A DNA stretch of 64,000 nt from Biscogniauxia marginata. Taxonomy: Eukaryota; Ascomycota; Sordariomycetes; Xylariales; Xylariaceae. Position numbers and translations under genes: made by a program. The DNA lies in contig MU404085.1 of NCBI GenBank assembly GCA_022695795.1, forward strand, positions 71,597 to 135,596, given 5' to 3'. Under the pieces are notes generated by a model. That model saw only the letters and a program-made list of their open reading frames with translations. It did not search any database and had not been told where the DNA came from. Within the stretch, counting starts at the first letter, position 1; each line of letters starts with the position of its first letter. This document shows, piece after piece, positions 13,501 to 26,099 of the stretch.

Positions 13501-15765
13501 AGGCTTTTAATACTTGCTTTATATATTCCTTATGTTCCTTCTCGTTTTCTAAGTAAATTAGTATATTGTTTAGGTAAATAAATACAAATTTGTTTAGAAA
13601 CTTACGAAAAACTATTATAATTATATGTTAAAATGTAGCGAGTACGTTAATAAGTCTAAATGATATAACTTTATACTTATAATATCTATATATTATTTGG
13701 AAAGTTATATATTATTCGTGTTTCTTAGTCATTTTAATTATATAATATTTATCGCGAAAATTTAATATTATAAAGATTTAAGCCTTATTAATTTATCTTC
13801 TTATGAGTTTTATTAATGGTAATAAGTATTCGTTTTTCTTGGTTATTTTATTAAGGTGTCGATAATCGATTACTCGTTATTATACTAGGTTTTTTTTTAT
13901 TAATACGTTATTTCTCGTTTTTATTGACTTTAAGTACTATAATTGCTAGGTATTTTAATAAGGATTCGAATTCTCGAATATATCCTTTATCGAGATCCTT
14001 TTAAATTCCCTTTTATAATGCTCTTTATTTTTCCTAATTTATAAAATACACTAAAAATAATTTTAATTATTTTCCTTTTTTAAAGTGTATTTAATAATCC
14101 CACTAGTTATGTTTTAGTAATTTTTCTTTTGTTTTATTTCTAAATAATTTATAAAAACGAAGGTACTTGCGTGGTACTTTTTTCGCTAGATCTTTAAGTT
14201 TAGTTACTCGAATTATATAAGTAATATGTTTCGTTTTTATATCCGTTTTTCTAGAGTTATTTACGGTACTCATTTCGTAACCCGTAATAGTTGATTCCTC
14301 TTGTTTCTAATTCTAATAAAGCGTATTTATCTCGAAATTTATTTATAGATTATTTCTTTTAAGCTAATTTATTCCTAAGATTATATTATGATTTAATATA
14401 TATATAATGTTAAAATTAACTTATTTAAGATGTCTTTAAATAGTTACTAAAAGAGGAATTATTTCTCTTAATATTTTATTATTTTTATAACTAAATATGT
14501 TTCTTTTAAAGTTTTATAACTTATATAGACTTTATTTGTATACTTATAATATTCTGTTTTTTTGAGTTATCTTTATTAAGATATAGCTTTTATTTGCTCT
14601 TAAATTTATTAGGGCTTTATACTCTCTTTTATTATACTTAACTCTAGTTATAATAATGTTATTAAGTCCTAACTAGATTTTATATAAAGACTTATTATTT
14701 ATGGCTTCTCGCTGCTTTACTAGCGAGAGCCTTTACCGTTTTTTGGTTTTCCACGTCCCTTCCTTTTTGGTTTTCTTTTAATTGTTATAACCCGGATGTC
14801 CTTTTATTCTTAGGCTTTTATAGGAGCGTGTTTCCAGTAATTATTACTTAAATAGTTTCTTTAATTACCTTTTACGTAGTAAGGGGTAAAAGGTTTATTC
14901 TTTATATAAAACTTTATACATTAAAACTTTAATTCTTTTTCGAGGGCCTTTTTATAACTTAAGTTTGTTTTATTAACTTGGAATTTTTTAAAGTTCTAAA
15001 TTATTTTCGAATAAAATAAATAATTATTAAGTTTATTTATTAAGAGTATCTTGATATCTCTCTTTAGGTTTATATTAATTTCCGGAAACTTTCCTTTTTT
15101 TTTAAGGTATATTTTAATGATTCGTTTATAGCCTTGTTTAATTGCACGTGTTTTTACTTATTACTTTATTAAGTGTTTCTTTATAAAGTTAAACAAATTA
15201 ATGTCGTATTTAATTCGTTTTTTAAGCTATTATAAAAAATGTAATCCCTTTTATAATTCTTATAATTCTTCCTTAATCTCGTTTTTTTCGAAACCTGCTT
15301 CGAGTAAGTTATATACGTCGCATAGTATTAAAGTGTAATATATATAACTCTTGGCAATTATTTCGTTACTTCTTTTAGAACCGGGGTAAAGATAATATGC
15401 TCGAGGAAAATGTAGCTATTGTAAGGTGTTATTATAAATACACTTATTTTTTTTCGTGTTATTACTTTTTAATTCTTGAGAATAGTAACCAGCTTTATTT
15501 TTAAAACTTTTATATATTTAATAAGCGTTATTAATATAAAAGCTTTAATATAACGATACATGTTCTTTTAAGCTTTAATAAATATTATAGCTATTATTTA
15601 TATAAAACCTTTAGTTTAAGTTGTTATACTGGCTTTTTCTTTAATAGGTTTCGCATTTATCGTTTTTATAATGGCTTTAATATAAATCACTATGGTTTAA
15701 CTTAATTCCTAAGTCATATCCTAGCTTGTAGTTATTACACATATATAGTAATTCGCCCTCGTTAT
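10542..15765 (-). pseudogene. Inverted pol segment (hybrid of middle and outer elements), degraded
   Basis: It reads on the minus strand from just past gag (about 15765) through protease, reverse transcriptase (active site YLNN, near 13565-13580), integrase and chromodomain to the polypurine tract and LTR at 10541. Gag and its LTR are missing at the right end. The segment stops at GTTAT (ATAAC on minus), exactly the sequence at which the outer element was interrupted at 2734. This suggests the right part is the outer element's own pol, flipped by an inversion. Confidence 0.75.
10647..11150 (+). pseudogene. Antisense-ORF remnant in the inverted pol segment
   Basis: This is in the same place as the other two copies, between chromodomain and LTR on the strand opposite to pol. 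It starts with an ATG at 10647 and includes KNKVTLL and, further on, KKDYIA---FNC--KYIK, which match the copy at 22485-22694. Stops and small frame breaks are present. Confidence 0.5.
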
Positions 15766-16122
15766 TGTTACGAGACTCCTAAAATAGGGAAACGCGTGCC
15801 ACGCACGTGACCTCATTGAATAGGTGAATAGTGGGTGGGGCAACCCACGATTCAACTATTCAGTTAATTGTATAAGAGGAAGGACGAGTATAAGTAAATT
15901 GGAATTTCCTTGTGTAATTAGTCTCTCGTTTTTTAGCTATTAATTTAAGACTATAATCACTCTTTGATATTATAGTAAGAATACCTTGAAACCTCTTTGA
16001 CGAACAACTATTGTGAAATACTTGAATTAATTTTAACTTATTATTACTTTTAAATCAAGAAAACCAGTATGTACTTACTTGTGAAGTCAGTTGACTAGAA
16101 ATACATAGGGAGGTTCGTTACA
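15766..16122 (+). repeat. 5' LTR of middle element, now in forward orientation
   Basis: It runs from TGTTACGAGACTCC to GGTTCGTTACA, 357 bp. Its U3 matches the split LTR 2735-2929/10328-10541, not the adjacent LTR at 22805, so the two LTRs bounding the forward internal region are from different elements. The five bases before it, GTTAT, are the complement of ATAAC. Confidence 0.85.
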
Positions 16123-19100
16123 TTTTGATAGCTCCTTGATTAGTGCTTGACATTGGTTTAAGAAAGGAAGGGACTCTTAATTAAACCGTCCCAGGACAAG
16201 TATGCCCCTTAAAACCAAAGGGCAACAAGAAAAGAAATAAGTAAAAGAATAATAATTAATAAGCTCTTAAACGAAAGCTTTAAGTCTTTTTACGGTATAA
16301 TAAAAAGGTTTAGAAAAACTAATACAAAAATCTATTATAATTATAGTTAAAAAAGAGTCACAAGAGGACATCTCGAAAGATTAATAAAAAGAAGCATCGA
16401 AGGAAGAAGAAAAAGAGGAGGAAGAAATATCTAAAGAAGAAGATAAATAAGTAAAATAAACCTTACCTTTTAGAGATAAGTAACCACCTTTAAACGATAA
16501 CGACCTTAATAACTTAAACGATAAAAATAATATAATAACCCTTAATATAAAGGGTTTTAAACTAATTACACCTAATAAATATAATGGGTTAAACAATTTA
16601 AAAGGATTTTTAATCTAGGTTAAAACTTATTTACGGTTTTATTATGGGATAATTACCATTAAAGAATAAAAGATTTTCATGGTATTTTAGCTCCTAGCCG
16701 GAACCGCCTTAACCTGGTTTTAACTAGTGTTAAAGAACTATTTAAAAAACGGATTAAACGCCCGAGAAAATACAAAGAAAATCTTTAAGAATTATAAGGA
16801 ATTTGAAAAACAACTTAAGTCTATATTCGGCAATTTAATTCTTAAATAACAAGTTAAAACTCGACTTTATAAATTACGACAAAATAAAAAGGTTTTAAAT
16901 TACGCTGTTAAGTTTAAGAAACTTATAAGCTAGTTATAATTACTTATTAAAAACTTATATTACTTGTTTTATTAAAGGTTAAAAAACTATATAAAAAATA
17001 AGTTATATAAAATAAACCTATATAAAGAAAAGAACCTAGGAAAGTTTAATAACTACGTTATAATAGTAATTGCCATTGATAACGAGAATTTTAAACGGTA
17101 CTTTAAAAAGAAAAAACGGTATAACGAAGAAATAGCGATTAGCTAAAAAAAGGAAATTATAAAAACGACGCCGGAACCAGGAAAAGCATTAAAACTAAGT
17201 TAAACCTTATTAAAATCAACGTTATTTAAAAAGAATAAAAGAAACGAGATAAATTAACTATTAAATGTTTTAATTATAAAAAGAAAAGACATTATAAAAA
17301 CGAGTGCCGAAATTCTAAGAAACAGGAACTAAGAACAGGAGGGATTCCTTAACCCGAGAAAAGAGTTGCCGAGGCAAGAGTTTAATTCGAAAACAACGAA
17401 GAAATAAACCAAGTATTTACTATCGGTATTATTAAGGTAGAAAAGATCGAAAAGGCCCTTGCAAAAGAAGTTTATAGATTTTATTAAGTTAACTATAAAA
17501 ATTATTTAAAGAATAACTATTCGTATTTGGGATATTTTACACTAAAACAAGCCAAATAAGAATATAACGAAGGCGAACTACCATACAAATATAATAATTA
17601 TAAATTAAGATACGACTTAAGAATTAAGTTAAACCATAATGATTTATATTAAAGCCATTATAAAAACGATAAATGCGAAACCTATTAAAGAAAAAGCCAA
17701 TATAATAACTTAAATTAAAGATTTTATATAAATAATAGCTATAATATTTATTAGAGCTTAAAGGAACATATATCGTTATATTAAAGCTTTTATATTAACG
17801 ACGCTTATTAAATATATAAAAGTTTTAAAGATAAAGCCGGTTATTATTTTTAAGAATTAAAAAGAAATAACACGGAAGAAAATGAGTGTATTTATAATGA
17901 CACTTCACGATGGCTACATTTTTCTCGAGCATGTTATCTTTATCCTGGTTCTGAAAGAAGTAACGAAATAATTGCTAAAAGTTATATATATTATACTTTA
18001 ATATTATGCGACGTATATAACTTACTCGAAGCAGGTTTCGAAGAAGACGAGATTAAGGAAGAATTATAGGAATTATAAAAGGGACTACATTTTTTATAAT
18101 GGCTTAAAAAACGAATTAAATACGACATTAGTTTATTTAGCTTTATAAAGAAACACTTAATAAAGTAATAAGTAAAAACACGTGCGATTAAACGGGGCTA
18201 TAAACAAATCATTAAAATATACCTTAAAAAAGGAGAAAAGTTTCCGGAAATTAATATAAACTTAAAAAGAGACATCGAGATACCTTTAATAAGTAAACTT
18301 AATAATTATTTATTTTATTCGAAGATAATTTAAAACTTTAAAAAATTCCGAGTTAATAAAACAAACTTGAGTTATAAAAGGGCCCTCGAAGAAGAATTAA
18401 AGTTTTAATGTATAAGGTTTTATATAAAGAATAAACCTTTTACCCCTTATTACGTAAAGGGTAATTAAAGAAACTGTTTAAGTAATGATTACTGGAAACA
18501 CGCTTTTATAAAAGCCTAAAAATAGAAGAACATCCGGGTTATAACAACTAAAAGAAAACCAAAAAACGATAAAGGCTCTCGCTAGTAAAGCAGCGAGAAG
18601 CCATAAATAACAAGTCTTTATATGAAGTCCAATCGGGACTCAACAACACTATTATAACCAAAGTCAGGTATAATAAAAAGAAGTATAAAGCCTTAATAAA
18701 TTCAAGAGCAAATAAAAGCTATGTTTTAATAAAAGTAACTTAGAAAAACAGAATACCATAAGTATACAAATAAAATCCGTATAAATTATAGAACTTTAAA
18801 GGAAATATATCTAGTTATAAGAATAATAAGGTGTTAAGAGAAATAATTCCTTTTTTAGTAACTATTTAAAGGCATTTTAAACAAGTTATTCTTAACATTA
18901 TATATATATTAAATTACGATATAATCTTAGGAATGAATTAACTTAAAAGAAGTAATCTACAAATAAATTTCGAGATAAACACGCTTTATTAAGATTAAAA
19001 ACAAGAGGAGTTAATTATTACGGGTTACGAGATAAGTATCGCAAGTGACTTTAAAAAAACGGATATAAAAACGAAACATATTACTTATATAATTCGAGTA

Positions 19101-22100
19101 ACTAAGCTTAAAAATTTAACGAAAAGAGTACCGCGTAAATACCTCCGTTTTTATAAATTATTTAAAAATAAAATAAAAAAAGAATTATTAAAATATAGCT
19201 AATGGGATTATTAAATCTATTTTAAGGAAGGAAAATAGCTAAAATTATTCTTAGTATATTTTATAAATCAAGAAAAATAAAGAGCATTATAAAAGGGAAT
19301 TTAGGAGGATCTCGATAAAGGATATATTCGAGAATCCGAATCCTTGTTAAGATACCTGGCAATCATGGTACTTAAAGTTGATAAAAACGGGAAGTAATAT
19401 GTTAATAAAGAAGGAAACCTAATATGGTGACGAGTAATCGACTACTGACATCTTAATAAAATAACCAAAAAAACGGGTATTTGTTATTATTAATAAAACT
19501 TATAAGAGGATAAATTAGTAAAGCCTAAATCTTTATAACACTAGACCTTCGCGATAAATGTTATATGATTAAAATAACTAAGAAACACGAATAATATATA
19601 GCTTTTCGAATAATATATAAACATTATAAATATAAGGTTATGCTATTTAGACTTATTAACGCACTTATTATATTTTAATATATAATTATGACAGTTTTTC
19701 GTAAGTTTCTAGATAAATTTGTATTTGTTTATTTAAATAATATTCTAATTTACTCAGAAAATGAGAAGGAGTATAAAAAACATATAAAGCAAGTGTTGAA
19801 AGCCCTGGAAAAGGCGAACCTACTTATTTATCCAACTAAAAGTGAATAATATGTCAAAAAACTAGATTATTTAGGGTTTATAATAAGTCTAGGGGAAATC
19901 CGTATTTAAAAGGGAAAAATAGTAATAATTAAGGATTAGCTAGAACTTAAAAGTGTTATAAACGTACGCGCATTTTTTAGCTTTATTAACTATGTTAAAT
20001 AACTCATTAAAGATTTCGGGCGTATCGCTAAATCATTAATAAAACTAATTACCTTAATAAAAATAAGAGAGGTTTTTCATTTTATTAAAGAAGCTAGACA
20101 GGCTTTTCGGTAATTAAAGGAAGTTGTAACTAATGAGGTTATATATAAACTTTTAAACGAAAATAAAAAGAAATGACTAAGGATAAACGCTTTAAATTTC
20201 GCTATTAGAGCAGTCTTAAAGTAATTAGAAGACAATGGGAAATGGTACCTAGTTGCGTACCTATTTAAAGCACTACATAATGTTAAATTGAATTATTAGA
20301 TTTATAATAAGGAATTGTTAGTAGTTATTAAAGCACTAGAGAAATGGGAACTATGGCTTAGTAAACCCAAGGAACCTATCGATATTTATTTAAACTATAA
20401 AAACCTTATATAATTTATAATAATATAAACGCTTAATTAAAGACATAAGCGTTAAATAATCTTTTTATTTAAGTTTAATTTTAAAATCTAGCATATTAAG
20501 AGAAAGGAAAATATCCAAGTAGATCTTTTTAATAAAAGGGGAGATTATGAATTAAAAATCAATAAAAGAAATATCTAGATATTCTAGTAATAAAATGACG
20601 GATTAGTTGTATTAACTTATATACGAATTAACATAAGAAACTAGAAATAACGTTTTAAGGAAAATTACAATTAAAAGGAAAAACAATTATAATCTTAGTA
20701 AGGATCTAACGACGAACTTCTTTTGTATAAGGAAAAGGTATACGTATTAAAACGAATGTAGGACGAATTCGTTAAAGAATTTCACGAATATCCTTTACAT
20801 GGCTATTAAGGGATTTTTAAAACAGTAAAACGACTTTAAAAAGAATTCGACTTTCTAGGAATACGATAAATAATTAAAAGAATTATAAAGAATTATAACA
20901 TTTATAATAAGGCTAAAGTATCACGATATAAATCATATAGATTACTATAATTAACCTAAATACTTAATAGAGTATGGAATATAATTACATGGGATTTTAT
21001 AGTGAAACTCCTAGAATTAAAAGATCTTATTATAGGAGTACCTTATAATAGTATATAGGTAATTGTTAATAGACTCACGAAATACGCTTACTTCTTACTA
21101 TTTAACGAATTAAGCATAGTAGAATAATTAGCTTTCAACTTCTTAAAAGAGTATATTAATAAATATGGGCTATTAAAACGCGTTATTTTAAATAAAGACA
21201 AGTTATTTACGTTAAAATTTTGGACCAATTTAATAAAACGAATAAGAATTAAGTAAAAATTATTTATAATATATTACTCCTAAACCGACAAATAAATAAA
21301 GAGACTAAACTAGATAATAAAACAATACTTACGAAGTTATATTAATTAAGAAATAAATAACTAGGTAAAATTGTTATTAATGGCTTAAATAGTATATAAT
21401 ACTTCGATTAACGAAGATATAAAAATGTTATTACACGAGGTAGTATACGGGTAAAAGGCAAAAGCTTAAAGATAACCAATTAAACTCATGGAAGTACTAA
21501 GAGTCGAAATAGAGGCCTCGAGAGTAGAAGTACTATTTAAAAAGATTTAGGTAGTATAATAACGGCTATAAAAAGAATTATAGTTTATTTAGGATAAAAT
21601 AATAAAGTATTATAATAAAAAAAGAATTAAGGGACTAATTCTTAAGAGAGGAGATATAGTTTACTTGCTTCGCTAACGACAAGGCGTAACATTAAAAACA
21701 CCTTAAATTAAAACAAAATGACTTAGCGAAAAACTTAAATTTAAGAAATTGGGATTATATAAGATTAAAGAGGTTGTTTTAAAAGTTAATTATAAGTTAG
21801 TACTACTAAAAAGATTTAGAATATATTTTGTATTTCATGTTTCGCTTTTAAAACCAGTACTAAATAACGCTATATTAGAAAATTAACTAGAATTTAAGGA
21901 AAACCTTAATAAGTACGAAGTAAAAAAGATATTGGATTTAAAATAGGTTAGAAGTTAGTTATAATATTTTATTAAATGGGAAGGCTACTTATTAAAAGAA
22001 AATATTTAGGAACCACTCAAGCATTTAAAGAACTTAACAAATGAAATTAAGGATTTTTATCGCTAAAATCTAGACCGGCTAGGAAGGCTTAGATATCGAA

Positions 22101-22159
22101 GTTTTAATTTTATTAAGAATGATTAAGGAAGAAAGAAGGGTAGGCCTTGGAAGCAAGTA

Positions 22160-22694
22160 AACCCTACGAAGATTTAAATTAACGTTACGATCTCTTTATG
22201 CGTTACGATTCTTTAATAAAACGTTTTTATTCTTTTTTTTCGCGTTTAACGCGTTTTAATTTCTTAAAGGAATTAAAACCTTGAGCAATTATTTTACGTA
22301 ACTTACTTGATTATAATCGACATTCGGTACGTAGACGGCGTACGTGGTTTATTTCTTTCTTGGTAGCTAGTTATGTAACTTAGTAACGAGACTTTACCGC
22401 TTTTAACTTAGCCTTAACTTTTTGAAATTATTCTAAAATTTCGGTTATATCCTTACGCGTAATTCTAAATACGTTATAACGAGTTTAGTTTAGCCGGATA
22501 TATTTAACACAACAATTGAAATTATTAGAAGCTATATACTCCTTTTTAAAACGTTTATAATAAGAATAAGCCATTTCTTTTTTTCCGTTTAAGGAAATAG
22601 CTTTTAAAAGAGTAACCTTATTTTTTGCTTGTTTCTCGGTACGTCGTAAGTAATTAAAGACTTCTTTTCGAGCTTTAGTTATACGATGAGACAT
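22160..22694 (-). pseudogene. Antisense ORF between pol and 3' LTR (best-preserved copy)
   Basis: A 69-codon open frame begins with ATG at 22694 and continues, after a stop at 22485, as a recognisable Lys/Arg-rich frame to about 22160 with stops that would each be Gln or Arg before C-to-T change. Motifs include KNKVTLLKAI, MAYSYYKRFKKEY and KYIRLN. It shows no match to gag, pol or any family I recognise. Related remnants occur at 3445-3945 and 10647-11150. Confidence 0.55.
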
Positions 22695-22790
22695 AATAAA
22701 AGAAAGAAAAATAAGGCAGTTTAAAGAAAGTAATAAATGAGAAAGAAGGATAGTGGGGCCCTTTTTTTATTTTTGGGACAAAGATTCTTA

Positions 22791-22804
22791 GAGAGGAAGA
22801 ATAA
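22791..22804 (+). promoter_or_regulatory. Polypurine tract
   Basis: The sequence GAGAGGAAGAATAA lies directly upstream of the 3' LTR, the expected position for plus-strand priming in an LTR retrotransposon. Confidence 0.6.
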
Positions 22805-23167
22805 TGTTACGGACCCTAAAATGGAACTACGTACTAGTTACGTAGTTTAACGAGAGAATTAATAAATCGCTCCCCTTAGTAAAGCGATTTAGCGACTTAT
22901 TTATTTTAAGGAAAAGAGAAATAAGTATAAGTAAATTGGAATTTCTTTGTGTATTTAGTTATTTATTCTAGTTTTTTAGCTATTAATCTAAGATTATAGT
23001 TACTCTTTAATATTATAGTGAAAGTACCTTGAAACCTCTTTAACGAACATAACATTGTGAATTAATTAAACCAATCTTAACCCATTGTTACCTTCAAATC
23101 AAGAAAACCTAGTACGTATTTACTTATGAAGTTAGTTAACTAGGAACACATAAGGAGGTTCGTCATA
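22805..23167 (+). repeat. 3' LTR of outer element
   Basis: It runs from TGTTACGGACC to GGTTCGTCATA, 363 bp. Its U3 matches the LTR at 883-1291. It is followed by AAAAC, the right copy of the target duplication. Confidence 0.9.
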
Positions 23168-23172
23168 AAAAC

Positions 23173-23589
23173 GTTTAATTTATAATTTTTTACTTTTTAA
23201 TATTATAATAACATATTTAAAGTTCATATGTTATAATAATATATATCTATGTTAATTAATATTTAAATATTGACTTGGTATTTTCATAATATTTATCTTC
23301 TTGTTATTTTATTTTGATATACAGGTACGTAGAAAACTAGTAAAATAAAGCCAGCTTAAAACTTACAAGCAACGGCTCAATGATTTTGGTAACCGCCAAG
23401 ACTTACCTACTTAATTTATCGGCAAAAGAAAACAAAGCTGACACAAACTAGATCCCCTCAATCCTTTTGAATTAGGCACCCGTGGCGTTTCTTTGACTTT
23501 AGTCCATACTCGTACTAGTTATAGCCTCCTATACTTGGTCTCAATATACCAACCACATCATAGCTTGACAGACCGCCTCGAGAGAAGAA
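23173..23589. other. Intergenic boundary between AT-rich block and gene region
   Basis: AT-rich sequence continues for about 100 bp beyond the LTR and then turns to ordinary composition. I see no gene. The first exon or start of the following oxidase gene should lie here but I cannot find it. Confidence 0.5.
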
Positions 23590-25152
23590 ATAACTATATC
23601 TAAAGTCATCAAGGCCCTGCAACAGGCTCTACCCGAGGCCAAGTTCGCTTTGCGTGGCACCGAGGAGCACGAAGCCCTCAACCGTGGCTCATACCAGTCG
23701 GCACTCCAATCCGACATCATACCTGCATGTATTGTTCAACCCAAGACCAAGGAAGATGTATCGACCTTTGTCAAAACCATTAATCCCTTCGTGCTTTCGG
23801 GCGAAGCCGCCTTTGCTATTGTTGGCGGCGGTCGCCAGCCTGCGCCGGGCTGCTCCAACATCGAGGGCGGCATCACTCTGAACTTGGGCCTTTTAACCGG
23901 CATTGAAATAAAAGACGGTGTCGTCTCTATCGCTGCCGGTGAGACTTGGGGTCCCGTGTTCGACAGTCTGGTTGAGCAGGGACTTGGTTGCTCTGGTTCG
24001 CGTTTGTGCAAGGGTGGCATTGGAGGACTGGCATTATCAGGTGGACTAACGTTCTTCTCGTCCCGTGAAGGGTTTATATGTGACGATGTGAATGGTTCTT
24101 TTAACAGATTTAGTTGTGTTGTTATCCATTAGTTCCTTTTATAGGTTCTGAATTACCAGATAGTCCTGGGGTCCGGCGAGATCGTTAATGCAAGCGCCAA
24201 CGAGAACGCGGATCTCTGGAAGGCGCTGAGAAGTGGAGGTAATAACTTTGGCGTTGTTACCCACTATGATATGTGCACCTTCAAGCAAGAACCGTTCTGG
24301 GGCGGTTCCTTATACTACTTTAACCCAAGCTTCCCTAGCCAAGTCGAAGCATTGGTACATGAGCTCCAAAAGCCTGACGCAACTATAGAGACACACTTGA
24401 TGATGAGTCTAGGCTATACGGCCATGTTCGGCCTTGATGCTGTAGGCATGAATCAGATGTATTATACACAGGAGGTCGAAAAGCCGCCTGTTCTGGATGT
24501 TTTTACTAAAGTGGAACCGCAGATCGACAAACTGAACACCATGCGCATGATGAATCTTGCAGAAGCGTCGAGAGAACAAGCAGGTGACATATCGCCCAAC
24601 TAAAGGTACGCACATTTTAATACAAGGAGATTTTTTCTCATCCAGAAGAAAATACTGACTTTTAGTAGGTCCGCTTATATGAATCTCCACGTGAAGGCCG
24701 ATGTGGCTACCCTTGTAGCCGATGGGGAGATCTGGAAGGCTGCCCTCGGACCTATCAAGGAGTGCCAGGGCCTAATATGTTTCTACACCCTCCAGCCATA
24801 CGCGCGCTCTCAGCTCGAGGCCTCAGCAAAGAAGGGTGGAAACTCACTAGGTCTCAATCCCAGCCTTGGATCCATCGTGTCCGTGGCTTTCCTGATGTAC
24901 TGGAATCTGGCGAGCGATGATGAAAAGATCCTTGGAACTTTCAAGGGTGCCTTAACAAAAATGAAGGAATATGCTTTATCGAGGGGTCAATTGATCGACT
25001 TTACATATATGAACTACTCGTTTAACTTCCAGGACCCTATCAGCTCTTACGGGGCGGAAAACAAGAAAGAGCTTCAGAGAGTTAGTAACAAATTTGACCC
25101 TCAAGGCATCTTCCAGAAAGGTGTCCCCGGAGGATGGAAGCTGTTCCCGTAA
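23590..25152 (+). pseudogene. Berberine-bridge-like FAD-linked oxidase, probably degraded
   Basis: The family consists of secreted or cytosolic oxidases with a PP-loop FAD domain and a C-terminal BBE domain. Visible parts are an FAD domain (NIEGGITLNLG, then GGIGGLALSGG and GNNFGVVTHYD) and the C-terminal YMNYSF...FDPQGIFQKGVPGG block. Intron 1 is 24088-24144. Coding similarity begins near 23590 (ISKVIKALQQALPEAK), but no in-frame ATG exists after the stop at 23566; ATA at 23590 could be a mutated ATG. The second junction, between the frame ending at 24603 and the frame resuming at about 24669, cannot be joined in phase with any good splice pair, so a frameshift is likely. The FAD-attachment His usual in GGH is Arg here (GGGRQP). 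It lies next to the RIP block, so leakage is plausible. An unrecognised upstream exon could rescue the start. Confidence 0.7.
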
Positions 25153-26099
25153 TGGTGGTTCGATCTGGGACTCTGTTAGTAAGAGAGCTCTGGCTTAACT
25201 ATCAACACAGCCTAAGTATCACCTGTAATCCGCCCGTAACTATAAACGGAACATTTTGTACTTCACTAGGTACCTAAGATACAACGAAGCACCAGTCTTG
25301 GGCGAAAACAATGCATTTACTCAGCCACTGCCAGCAGATCCTTGGTAATTTGCTGAGCACAGTTTGCATATAAATGATGCGTACTTAGTATAGAAGCCTT
25401 CAAGACCGGAGATTTAGGTTTCGAAAATGAAGTCTTCTATGCTATACACAACCCATTAAATGGGCTTTCCCACGTAACCGTCACTACACCAGAATTGGTC
25501 GCCATTTTAAATCTGGTACATTTCAGAGCTCTGAATTCATGTCTCTTTAACTTTATAAAGAAATCAGTTTATATAGGTCACGTAGGGTCGGCAAGCTAGG
25601 TATAACCAGTAGATTCCTATAAATAAGATGCAAACCAAAATAAACGCTTAATCTCCTTAAGACTAAGTTGGGGAGAAGGGGTCCTTATATAAGCTAAAGA
25701 AAGTTTAATACAAGACCAACAGCTCTTGTATGAGACCTTGCCTTTAGTTCCCCTGCGGTAGTATATACTTATATAATTAGATACATTATATGGTTATGAA
25801 TAAATTAGATCGTAGTTGATAGTTACAGAGCTGTAAATTAACCTATGCGCCAGTATTTACGGGCCGTCAGCGGCTGGCAGGCGACTTATAGTTGGCATAA
25901 GTAAGGGATACAGCGTGAATATCAATTCTCAAATCAAAAGTCACAAGTTGCATGTAAGGAGTTGCCTCCATGTATCTGTTCTCTGACTGCTTTAACATTC
26001 CCCGGCTCGACACCAGTGTGAGTTCATCCTTCACTCAATCAACAATCAGCAATCAGCATTTCGAGATTTTTCCAACGTCATATACCCCGGGCAACGGAA
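25153..26099. other. Intergenic region
   Basis: Nothing supportable is seen between the oxidase and the P450. There are no long frames and no recognisable RNA gene. Confidence 0.5.

Larger units (their letters stand above)
16123..22804 (+). pseudogene. Forward gag-pol internal region (hybrid), degraded
   Basis: The gag-like ATG is at 16202. The CCHC knuckle is at 17266-17307 with its second Cys changed to Tyr. The protease motif is at 18699-18710 (DSGA now NSRA). The reverse-transcriptase active site is at 19730-19741 (YLDD now YLNN). The integrase N-terminal His pair lies near 20771-20811 and the first catalytic Asp of the integrase core at about 20993. The chromodomain is at about 21920-22035 (FIKWEGYLLKEN...EP). 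A purine-rich tract (22791-22804) precedes the 3' LTR. The changed catalytic residues are all G-to-A changes, as RIP produces. Confidence 0.87.
878..23172. mobile_element. Nested, RIP-degraded Ty3/Gypsy chromovirus complex (three elements, one inversion)
   Basis: The stretch is strongly AT-rich, full of TAA/TAG stops, and contains six LTR pieces plus four internal pieces. The outer element starts at 883 and ends at 23167, flanked by GAAAC (878-882) and AAAAC (23168-23172), which differ by one G-to-A change. The internal regions encode, in degraded form, gag with a CCHC knuckle, aspartic protease, reverse transcriptase, integrase and a chromodomain, in Ty3/Gypsy chromovirus order. Differences between copies are mostly C-to-T or G-to-A, for example the YLDD motif turned to YLNN, as expected from RIP. 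No frame is open enough to be functional. Confidence 0.93.

Noticed and set aside
16381..16596. 71-codon minus frame in the forward retrotransposon region
   Set aside because: Shadow of the degraded gag; Ser/Phe/Leu-rich from complementing Lys/Glu codons.
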